37,020 bases of DNA from an uncultured Pelagibacteraceae bacterium (GTDB taxonomy: Bacteria; Pseudomonadota; Alphaproteobacteria; Pelagibacterales; Pelagibacteraceae), in contig CACDQG010000004.1 in NCBI GenBank assembly GCA_902554785.1, positions 1-37,020 of the forward strand, in the 5' to 3' direction. The translations under genes were made by a program, and so were the position numbers. Each line of letters begins with the position of its first letter. The first letter of the stretch is position 1. This document shows positions 28,339 to 35,748 of this stretch, one piece after another. The notes beneath the pieces are model-generated. The model worked only from the letters and a program-made list of their open reading frames with translations, had not been told where the DNA came from and did not search any database.

Positions 28339-28790
28339 TATTTTATAGCTTCTTTTAAAGACGTTATTTTTTCTTCTAGCTCTTTTATAGCTTTATAAAT
28401 TTTATCTTTTTCATCTTTGCTTATTTCCTCTCCAGAATCACTTTCTTCAGACATTGACTTTTCAACCTCACCCATTAGTTTTCCAACTCTCTCACCCATA
28501 GCAATCAGAGTCCTTTCTACTTTCGGTTTTTTATTATCACCGTGTAATTGAATATCTAATATTGAATTATAAACATCTAACAACGGATGGCCTTTACTTT
28601 TTTTCATTAAAGCAGCATCCACTTCTATAGCATCTCGCAAAGTTATATTTCTGTCGTGTTTATCCGGGTCTGCATATGTATTAAAAGCCTCTTTTTTTTT
28701 CTTAGTATTAGATAAATCAAGATCTGTTAGATCTTTTAAGGCATGTGATAAAGCTTGCTCAATTGTTAAAAATTCACGTATTTTAGGCAT
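28338..28790 (-). CDS. hypothetical protein, weakly reminiscent of phage CII-type regulators (first gene of operon)
   Basis: LTIEQALSHAL...FNTYADPDKHDRNITLRDAIEVDAALMKKSKGHPLLDVYNSIL, then coiled-coil tail; TAATG-coupled to the next gene. Confidence 0.55.
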   Translation of the reverse strand: MPKIREFLTIEQALSHALKDLTDLDLSNTKKKKEAFNTYADPDKHDRNITLRDAIEVDAALMKKSKGHPLLDVYNSILDIQLHGDNKKPKVERTLIAMGERVGKLMGEVEKSMSEESDSGEEISKDEKDKIYKAIKELEEKITSLKEAIK

Positions 28791-28859
28791 AAATGTCGTT
28801 CAGAATTTACCTCAATTTTGAACATTAATAAAATATATTTTGAAATCTATAAATAGTAA

Positions 28860-28926
28860 AACTCTTACAACAATCATTATCTCATTAACCCCCGGGCTCT
28901 CCTAAAATCATCCCGGGGGTTTTTTT
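28860..28926 (+). ncRNA. candidate ~65-nt small RNA ending in a strong terminator (5' end estimated)
   Basis: Possible -10 tataaa at 28848; unstructured 5' part then 10-bp GC-rich hairpin and T7. No ORF accounts for the terminator on this strand. Confidence 0.4.
28887..28926 (+). terminator. strong rho-independent terminator
   Basis: aacccccggg-ctctcctaaaatcat-cccgggggtt followed by a T run. Confidence 0.9.
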
Positions 28927-28998
28927 ATGTTCAAGTGCAGCCTCAATTTTGAACGTTAATAAAATAGAGTTTATCCAATGATTGAATAAGATTTAATT

Positions 28999-29295
28999 AT
29001 GAAAAAATTAAAAATTTTTATCTTGTTGCTTGTATTAACTGGATGTTCTTACAAGCCAATAATTGATAGCAGAGGAAATAACGGAAAAAACGTGGCCCAT
29101 AGACTTTCAGATGATATGCAAACATGTAAAGCTATTGCTAAAGATCACACTAATAACTTCGTAGAAGCTTATAAAGCGGTTTACAACTATTACATCAGAC
29201 CAGCTACTTTGTGGTTGCCTGATAAAATGGAGTTTAAATACAAATCTTTAGTAAAGAAATGCTTAACTAACAGAGGGCATAGCGTTTTAGAATAA
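28999..29295 (+). CDS. small lipoprotein
   Basis: MKKLKIFILLLVLTGCSYKPIID lipobox; TCKAIAKDHTNNFVEAYKAVYNYYIRPATLWLPDKMEFKYKSLVKKCLTNRGHSVLE. Confidence 0.7.
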   Translation: MKKLKIFILLLVLTGCSYKPIIDSRGNNGKNVAHRLSDDMQTCKAIAKDHTNNFVEAYKAVYNYYIRPATLWLPDKMEFKYKSLVKKCLTNRGHSVLE

Positions 29296-29296
29296 T

Positions 29297-30166
29297 ATGA
29301 AAACAAAAGAATTTGATAAAGTAAAACCATATACATATTTGATTATTAGAAAATCAGACAATATGAAATATCATGGTGTGAGATATGGTAATATTAAATT
29401 TGGTCGATCTCCAAGAGAGGATTTTGGAAAGAAGTATTTTGGAAGTAGTGCAGGAAGTTTTTGCGGTGAATTTAAATTAAATCCTAGGAATTTTATATTC
29501 AAATTATTATGGACTTTCGATAAATCTGATGAAGCAATTCAACATGAAAAGAAAATTAATCAAAAGATTTATAAACGCAAAGATTGGATAAATAAAAACG
29601 CATTTCCAGCCATTTATAATGAGGTACACCCCTTATTAGGAAAAAAACATTCTAAGGAATCAAAATTGAAAATATCAAAATCTCTAACGGGAAAAAAAGC
29701 TAGTCTAGAAACAAGAATAAAATTGTCAAAAATGCGAAGAGGAAGAAGACTTAGTCAATCACATGTTCAAAATATAAGAAAAGGAAATACTGGAGTTAAG
29801 AGAAGTTTGGAAACCAAATTAAAAGTAAGATTAGCAAATTTAGGAAAAAAAGCTTCAAAAGAAACAAGATTGAAAATGTCAGAAATGCGAAAGGGAGTTC
29901 CTAAAAGTGAAAAACATAAAGCAAAACTTAGAAAACATTTAAAAAAACTTATGTGGAAAAAAGGTAATGAGCCGTGGAATAAAGGAAAAAAAGGACTTCA
30001 AGTTGCCTGGAATAAAGGAAAAAAATTTTCTTTGGAGTCAAGAATGAAAATGTCTTTAAGTCACAAAGGTCATGTTCCTTGGAACAAAGGAAAGAAAGGT
30101 GTCCAAGTTCCTTGGAACAAAGGTTTCAAACTTAAACAAATAAATGAAAGGAGGATGGATGGTTAA
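29297..30166 (+). CDS. homing-endonuclease-like protein: GIY-YIG-type N-terminus with NUMOD3 repeats
   Basis: YTYLIIRKSDNMKYHGVRYGNIKFGRSPREDFGKKYFGSS; repeated GKKHSKESKLKISKSLTGKKAS / GKKASKETRLKMSEMRKG and PWNKGKKG motifs. Confidence 0.8.
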   Translation: MKTKEFDKVKPYTYLIIRKSDNMKYHGVRYGNIKFGRSPREDFGKKYFGSSAGSFCGEFKLNPRNFIFKLLWTFDKSDEAIQHEKKINQKIYKRKDWINKNAFPAIYNEVHPLLGKKHSKESKLKISKSLTGKKASLETRIKLSKMRRGRRLSQSHVQNIRKGNTGVKRSLETKLKVRLANLGKKASKETRLKMSEMRKGVPKSEKHKAKLRKHLKKLMWKKGNEPWNKGKKGLQVAWNKGKKFSLESRMKMSLSHKGHVPWNKGKKGVQVPWNKGFKLKQINERRMDG

Positions 30167-30329
30167 AAAGGATAAAGATATCTACGAAGGTTATGAACCA
30201 GATTGGAAAGATCTTAAAGCTCATGAAGAAGCATTAGCTGAGTGGAAAAAAAATAATCCAGATTGGACAGATGAAGATGCAGCTGAGTACTATGGTCAAA
30301 TGCAATGTGATTTGATGAGGGGAAAGTAA
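30159..30329 (+). CDS. small acidic protein, unknown
   Basis: SD aaaggagg then ATGG; MVKKDKDIYEGYEPDWKDLKAHEEALAEWKKNNPDWTDEDAAEYYGQMQCDLMRGK; overlaps the HEG end. Confidence 0.6.
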   Translation: MVKKDKDIYEGYEPDWKDLKAHEEALAEWKKNNPDWTDEDAAEYYGQMQCDLMRGK

Positions 30330-30330
30330 T

Positions 30331-33300
30331 TTAAACTTTGTATTGTAATAATTTACAAAAGTTATTGACTAAACGTATCTCATTTATCTTCTGACAATCT
30401 GCTAGCAATAGCTTAGGATTAAATAGAATTACAGCTACGCACTGAGCTCTCGAAATGGCTACGTTTAGACGGTTTCTACTGAAAAAAAATTCTTTGTGTC
30501 TTGGTAGATTTTCAGGGTCAGAGGAAGTCATGGATATAAAAACTACTTTAGATTCTTGACCTTGGAATTTGTCAATGGTTCCAATCCTAGCTTCTTTTTT
30601 ATTAAGTATTTTCTTTAAATTGTTAACTTGCATATTAAAAGGAGCCACCATCATAATATCATCTATAGTCATCTTCTTTTTTTGTTTATCTTCGGTGTAA
30701 TTTTTTCCTAAAATTTTTGAGCAGTAGTCTTTTATTATTTTAGCTTCTTCATCAGATTTCTGAGTGCAGTCTTGATGATCTACTGGTAGATAAAAAATCC
30801 CCTCATTTTTTATTTCTTTTAATTCAAGTGATACAGATCTTTCTTTGGTAATTGGATGAGATTTAAGCCTAGACTCATAAAAGCTTGAAGAAATATATTT
30901 ACATATTTTCTCATTTAATCTTCTCGTAACCCCTAGGAAAATCCCTCTCGATAATGGAATAGTATCGTAATCTCCAAGTAGAAAATCTAAAGCACTTTTA
31001 CCCGAGTTGCCTGAATGAATACCTTGAATAGGTTGTGAGAGTTGCATTTGGTCTCCAATTAAAATGATATTTTTTGTACTTGTAGAAATAGCAAGTGTAT
31101 TAGCTAACGAGACCTGACCTGCTTCATCAACAAAAAGATAATCCATTTTTGAGGTCCATCTAGGATCAGAAAACAGCCATGCTGTTCCGGCGTGTAGAAG
31201 ATATTCAGATGGAAACTCTTTCATTCTACCACTTACATCTTCTATAATTTCACCTTTAAGTTTGTCTTCATCCTTACTCGATTTTTTCATTCCTTTAAAA
31301 GTAAAATTCTCTTCAAGGGCAAACTTTTCAATTTGTTTAAGTAGATTATTTATAGCTTTATGAGAGTTGCTCGTAATACCAACTCTTTTATTATCTTTAA
31401 GCAAACTTAAAATTATTTTTGCTGAAGTATAAGTTTTACCAGATCCTGGAGGACCCTGTATTAACAAGTAAGATGAATTTAATTGTTTAACAGCTTTAAT
31501 AGATTCATCTACAAGATCATTTTTATCATCTATAATGGGATTTCCTTTATTTATATTCTTTAAATCAGGATAATCTTTTTTTAAAATATCCAATCCACAT
31601 TTAAACGCTAGCTTGTCTCCCTCTGTATAATTAAGAATGAATTTATTTAGAGCACCAGCAATTGTTGCGGTATTCACCACAGGGCCAGGTCCAAAATCAA
31701 AAAGCTTCGGCGGTTCTCCAACTTTAGTAATTCTTTTCCCTGTTATTGTTAATTCAATATAATTTTCATCATCTTTTATTTCATCGATTTTTGTTATTTT
31801 TCCAAATGAAAGATCAGAAGTAACATCATAAGCTTGATCTCCTTCTTTTAATTTAAAATTTTGTTCATCAAATTTATATAGATAAACAATATTATCAGTA
31901 TCTTTAATTTTGGTTTTTTTGACAAAAATTGCACCCCCAATGCACTCAGGATCATCCAAAAGTTCATCAGGCCCCTTGTCTAATCGATCAAACTTTTCCC
32001 AATACTTTGATTTGTTTTCTCTTCTATGAAAACCAACTAAATGTTTTAAATTTTCCTTAACTTCTTCTTCATCATCTTTTAAATTTCCAATAACTTTTAA
32101 TTGAATTGCAGACTCCTTAACCTCAAAGTCTTTTACATCAGTGTTTTTAAATTCTTCTTCTGCAGAAAGTTTAAAGAAAGGAAAATCTTTAGGTCTATTT
32201 TTTATTAAAAACTCTCTCAAATCGTAAGTAGATATGCAATCTTCCTCATTATAGGCTATGACATCTTTTAAATCTTTATCATTTTTAGTTGTTAACCAAC
32301 TTTCAAATAATCTAATACTATCATCAGCAGTTTTAATATCAGCGCTTCTTTCATCCCGGTAAAATTTTTCTATCGATTTTAGAGACAAGTCTTTTTCTGA
32401 TGTTTGCATGCACTGTGAAACTACCCGGTATAAATCTACAAATTTTTCTAATCTTAAAAGCTTATCGACAAAATTATTACCTTTAATAAATGTTGCAGAA
32501 TAATCAGAAGCTAATTCTCTTAAAGCTCTCTTTTCATAATCATTATAATGGTAGAGGTATGCTTTAGGGTATTTATCAAAATGTTTTTCTAGAAATTCTA
32601 TAAGATCTTTAAAAATTTTTTCTTCTGCTGCTTTGGTAAAGTCTTTGACTGTAAAATCTTTGAATTCGAATTCTTTTCCATTATAGAAATATATACCGTG
32701 AAGATATTCAAAAGGTCTTTGATCAGCTTGAGGGAAACCTTCAATGTCGTAAAAAACATCTCCTTCATTTGGTTCTGGCATTTTATAAAAGCCTTTATTG
32801 GTCTCAGTTTTATTAAAAATAAACTTACTTTTGTTAGTTAACCTTTTTTCCTCTTGTAACTTGGCTTGTTGAGTGAGCTTTACTTTAGAACCAGGATTTA
32901 TCTTTGATTTAATTTTTTTTGGATCAGTTTTTGCAAGTTTCTCAATTGTAGATATGTTTTCTTTTTTTAGTTTAGAAACTTGTGATGATCTAATACCACA
33001 AACTTGATTAATATAATTATCTTCATCCCATTTTTTAGTACAAACATCTTGCCAATCACAAATATTACAAAATGAACATTTCTCAGGATACATTTTTTCT
33101 TTTAAAACAGTCGAGAGAAATTTTTCAAAATTGTTTTTAGTAAATAAAAAATAATCAACAAATTCGTTTACATTAAAGGAATTTATTAGTTGGGTGCCAT
33201 CAACCAGATGCATTTTTTTTGGCATCAATCCTTGAATTTTACTTAATAAGAAAGAGTAGCCTGTGGTTTGTAATACGTGCTTAGGTCTAAGAGTTTTTGT

Positions 33301-33705
33301 AACTTTAGTATCATAAACCTCAAAGCTAAAATCACCTAGATCTGATTTAGATTTATTTTTTATTAGAAAATCAATTTCTCCACCAAAATATTCATGCATA
33401 AGATAAGCCTTATAGATTAGATCATATCCATCTTTGATGGCTTTGATTGTGTCCTCATATTTTTTTTCAGCTGATTGCTTAGGATCTATTGTTATGTGTT
33501 TTTTATGTTTTTTAGATAATATTTTAAAGTATTCCTGTTCATGTTTTTTTCCGTATTCAATACGCAATTTTAAGTCAGCACTTTTTTCTTTTTTAGTTAA
33601 GTTAAGTTCTTTAGCGATAAGATCATTCTTGATGTGATATTTACAGGATACAAAATTATTTAGATCGGTTGGTGAATAAGAAATTTTATTATTATTAATT
33701 TTCAT
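30331..33705 (-). CDS. TM0106-type RecB/Cas4-like nuclease + DEDD exonuclease-like domain + SF1 helicase fusion
   Basis: 1124 aa; SYSPTDLNNFVSCKYHIKND, GGEIDFLI, VYDTKVTK, LQTTGYSFLL, C-cluster CSFCNICDWQDVC; VFYDIEGFP and NEEDCISTYDLREFL; helicase QGPPGSGKT, LFVDEAGQVS, ILIGDQMQLSQP, FQGQESKVVFISM, RNRLNVAISRAQ. Confidence 0.88.
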   Translation of the reverse strand: MKINNNKISYSPTDLNNFVSCKYHIKNDLIAKELNLTKKEKSADLKLRIEYGKKHEQEYFKILSKKHKKHITIDPKQSAEKKYEDTIKAIKDGYDLIYKAYLMHEYFGGEIDFLIKNKSKSDLGDFSFEVYDTKVTKTLRPKHVLQTTGYSFLLSKIQGLMPKKMHLVDGTQLINSFNVNEFVDYFLFTKNNFEKFLSTVLKEKMYPEKCSFCNICDWQDVCTKKWDEDNYINQVCGIRSSQVSKLKKENISTIEKLAKTDPKKIKSKINPGSKVKLTQQAKLQEEKRLTNKSKFIFNKTETNKGFYKMPEPNEGDVFYDIEGFPQADQRPFEYLHGIYFYNGKEFEFKDFTVKDFTKAAEEKIFKDLIEFLEKHFDKYPKAYLYHYNDYEKRALRELASDYSATFIKGNNFVDKLLRLEKFVDLYRVVSQCMQTSEKDLSLKSIEKFYRDERSADIKTADDSIRLFESWLTTKNDKDLKDVIAYNEEDCISTYDLREFLIKNRPKDFPFFKLSAEEEFKNTDVKDFEVKESAIQLKVIGNLKDDEEEVKENLKHLVGFHRRENKSKYWEKFDRLDKGPDELLDDPECIGGAIFVKKTKIKDTDNIVYLYKFDEQNFKLKEGDQAYDVTSDLSFGKITKIDEIKDDENYIELTITGKRITKVGEPPKLFDFGPGPVVNTATIAGALNKFILNYTEGDKLAFKCGLDILKKDYPDLKNINKGNPIIDDKNDLVDESIKAVKQLNSSYLLIQGPPGSGKTYTSAKIILSLLKDNKRVGITSNSHKAINNLLKQIEKFALEENFTFKGMKKSSKDEDKLKGEIIEDVSGRMKEFPSEYLLHAGTAWLFSDPRWTSKMDYLFVDEAGQVSLANTLAISTSTKNIILIGDQMQLSQPIQGIHSGNSGKSALDFLLGDYDTIPLSRGIFLGVTRRLNEKICKYISSSFYESRLKSHPITKERSVSLELKEIKNEGIFYLPVDHQDCTQKSDEEAKIIKDYCSKILGKNYTEDKQKKKMTIDDIMMVAPFNMQVNNLKKILNKKEARIGTIDKFQGQESKVVFISMTSSDPENLPRHKEFFFSRNRLNVAISRAQCVAVILFNPKLLLADCQKINEIRLVNNFCKLLQYKV

Positions 33706-33765
33706 ATCAAATTTTTAATACACTTTTGTACACCTTCATCTTAAAAAAAAAAATTATAATTACTA

Positions 33766-33793
33766 TTGACTTTAAAATTGTGTGGTGTATATT
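33766..33793 (+). promoter_or_regulatory. predicted sigma70-type promoter for the ExoI leader transcript
   Basis: TTGACT (33766-33771), 16-nt spacer, TATATT (33788-33793). Confidence 0.6.
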
Positions 33794-33810
33794 GAAAATA
33801 CTAAATATAA

Positions 33811-33966
33811 CTACTTGTTTAGATGTGATTGTTTAGTAACCTTTCGTACCTTTCTTTCATCTAAACATTTATCAAATAAGTAGCTAAATTAGTAAACCGA
33901 CTACTCGTTTAGAAGTTGGATGTTAGTTCTTGCCTTTCTGTTTAACATTCTCTTCTATTCAGTAGT
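33811..33966 (+). ncRNA. two tandem related stem-loop elements in the ExoI leader
   Basis: Element A CTACTTGTTTAGATG...CATCTAAAC...AAGTAG (33811-33883); element B CTACTCGTTTAGAAG...CTTCTA..AGTAG (33901-33965); 90-nt offset; compensatory T-A to A-T change in the shared stem. Confidence 0.6.
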
Positions 33967-33983
33967 TAAAAGTAAAGAAAAAT

Positions 33984-35414
33984 ATGAATATAGTTATTTG
34001 GGATATTGAAACAGATTCAAGTAATACTTTTTTTGGAACTATTATCGAGATAGGAGCGATCCTTTTAAACGAAAATTTTCAAGAATTAGACAAATTAAAT
34101 ATCAGATGCAGGTTGCCTGAAGGTGTTATTCCTCAGGCGGGAGCTTTATTAGTGAATCAGTCTAACGTTTCTATGCTTACCAAAGCTAATTACTCGCATT
34201 ACCAAATGCTTCAAGAAGTTGAGTCAACTTTCAAAAGGTGGAGCCCAGCAGTATTTTTAGGCTACTCGAATATAAATTTTGACGATGAAATGCTGCGCAA
34301 AGAGTTTTTTAAAGGTCTTCGTCAGCCTTTTTTAACAAACACAAATGGAAATAAAAGACAAGATGGTCTTAACATCGTTAGAGCAGCCTTTGCAGTGAAT
34401 AACAAAATTATGAAAACAGAAATCAATGAAAAAGGAAATGCCGTTATGAAATTGGAATCACTTGCTAGGATGAACGGAATTGAGTCAGGCGGAGCTCATA
34501 ATGCATTATTTGACGCAAGCTTAACCAAACTTATTTTAGAAAAAATTTATAAAGAACAAAATATTACTTGGCGTTCAGCTATGATGACAGGAAGTAGAGA
34601 GGAAGTAGAAAACTTTTCAAGAAAAGAACTAATGTTTACTTTAAGCGAATATTTTTATGGACGATCGAAACTTTTTCTCGTTACACCATTACATCCTGAG
34701 CATATGTTACATCCTATCTACAAATGGGTTCAGGCATTTGATTTAAGATTTGATCCCAAAAATTATTTTGATCTTCCATTAAACGAGCTTAAAGCTGAAA
34801 TACAAAAAACGCCAAAATTTTTAAGAACGATCCGCTCTAACAAAGGGCCAGTATTGCTACATCCTGATTACGGATGCAAAGCAGACCCTTACGTTGGCAT
34901 TAGTAAAGAAATTTTAACTGAAAGAGCACATGCGATTAAAGAAAATAAAGATTTTTGCGGCAGAGTAACTCTAGCTTTAGCAGAAATTGCTCAAGAAAAA
35001 AAAGACTCAGGAGATCAATCTGATATTACCCCCGAAGAAAGTATTTATGTAAAATTTGTAGATAACAAAGAAGTTCCTAAAATGCAGAAATGGCACCAAG
35101 CTAATTGGGAAGATAAATTTAAACTTTTAGACAAATTTGAAGACGAGCGTTTAGTGGATTTTGGTAAGAAAATTATTTATCAAGAAGCTCCACAAGTATT
35201 ACCTGAAAGCGTTACAAAAGAAATTAAAAGAGGCATTGCCAAAAGAATTTTAAGCACAAATAAAGAAAAATGGACAACCTGTTCTGACTTTTATACTGAA
35301 TGTGATCATTTTAGAGTTCAGTTTGAAAAAGATGGTAATAAGGAAAAATTGAATTTTTTAGATGAGATAAATCAATTTGTAGAGAATATTCAAAAAAAAT
35401 ATGAAGCTGCCTAA
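33984..35414 (+). CDS. sbcB: exodeoxyribonuclease I (DEDDh)
   Basis: VIWDIETDSSNTFFGTIIEIGAI; RCRLPEGVIPQAGALLVNQSNV; GYSNINFDDEMLRKEFF; GGAHNALFDASLT; LHPDYG. Confidence 0.9.
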   Translation: MNIVIWDIETDSSNTFFGTIIEIGAILLNENFQELDKLNIRCRLPEGVIPQAGALLVNQSNVSMLTKANYSHYQMLQEVESTFKRWSPAVFLGYSNINFDDEMLRKEFFKGLRQPFLTNTNGNKRQDGLNIVRAAFAVNNKIMKTEINEKGNAVMKLESLARMNGIESGGAHNALFDASLTKLILEKIYKEQNITWRSAMMTGSREEVENFSRKELMFTLSEYFYGRSKLFLVTPLHPEHMLHPIYKWVQAFDLRFDPKNYFDLPLNELKAEIQKTPKFLRTIRSNKGPVLLHPDYGCKADPYVGISKEILTERAHAIKENKDFCGRVTLALAEIAQEKKDSGDQSDITPEESIYVKFVDNKEVPKMQKWHQANWEDKFKLLDKFEDERLVDFGKKIIYQEAPQVLPESVTKEIKRGIAKRILSTNKEKWTTCSDFYTECDHFRVQFEKDGNKEKLNFLDEINQFVENIQKKYEAA

Positions 35415-35748
35415 GAAAGAACTAAATAGATATCATTATGCTTTACAAGAAAGTATAAGATCTCGAAAAGAATGGATTACTTATTATACGATTAGAATTA
35501 GATGGAAAAAATTAAGGCAAAGAGCTAGCTACTATATGCTTTGGAATAATCCAATTATTGGTATTTTTCTATGGATTTTAAATTTACCGTCTTCAATGTT
35601 AAAGTTCTTAGATACACAAAAACTTAAGTATGAGCTTAAAGAAACTGAAGCTGAGATAAAAGTTTTAGAAGATGAAATGATTTACGTTGACCAAATAAGA
35701 TGGAACCAAGAAGAAGAAAAAAAACTTAAATTACTTGATGAAAAATAA
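35401..35748 (+). CDS. hypothetical protein, one hydrophobic segment plus coiled coil
   Basis: 115 aa; overlaps the sbcB 3' end and the next ORF. Confidence 0.6.
   Translation: MKLPKKELNRYHYALQESIRSRKEWITYYTIRIRWKKLRQRASYYMLWNNPIIGIFLWILNLPSSMLKFLDTQKLKYELKETEAEIKVLEDEMIYVDQIRWNQEEEKKLKLLDEK

Larger units (their letters stand above)
28810..28966. repeat. 26-nt near-perfect direct repeat pair (28810-28835, 28941-28966)
   Basis: cctcaattttgaacattaataaaata versus cctcaattttgaacgttaataaaata, one mismatch, 131-nt offset. Confidence 0.85.

Noticed and set aside
28810-28966. 26-nt direct repeats as attachment sites or a CRISPR-like array
   Set aside because: Only two copies, no integrase or Cas genes, and they enclose just 105 nt; promoter or local duplication is more likely.
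30331-33705. TM0106 Cas4/RecB-like domain as evidence of a CRISPR-Cas locus
   Set aside because: No Cas1/Cas2 or effector genes and no repeat-spacer array seen; Cas4-like folds are common outside CRISPR.
33811-33966. Tandem ExoI-leader elements as tRNA-like genes or a terminator/CRISPR pair
   Set aside because: No cloverleaf, no CCA or T-loop, no U-tract, only two copies; structured leader fits better.
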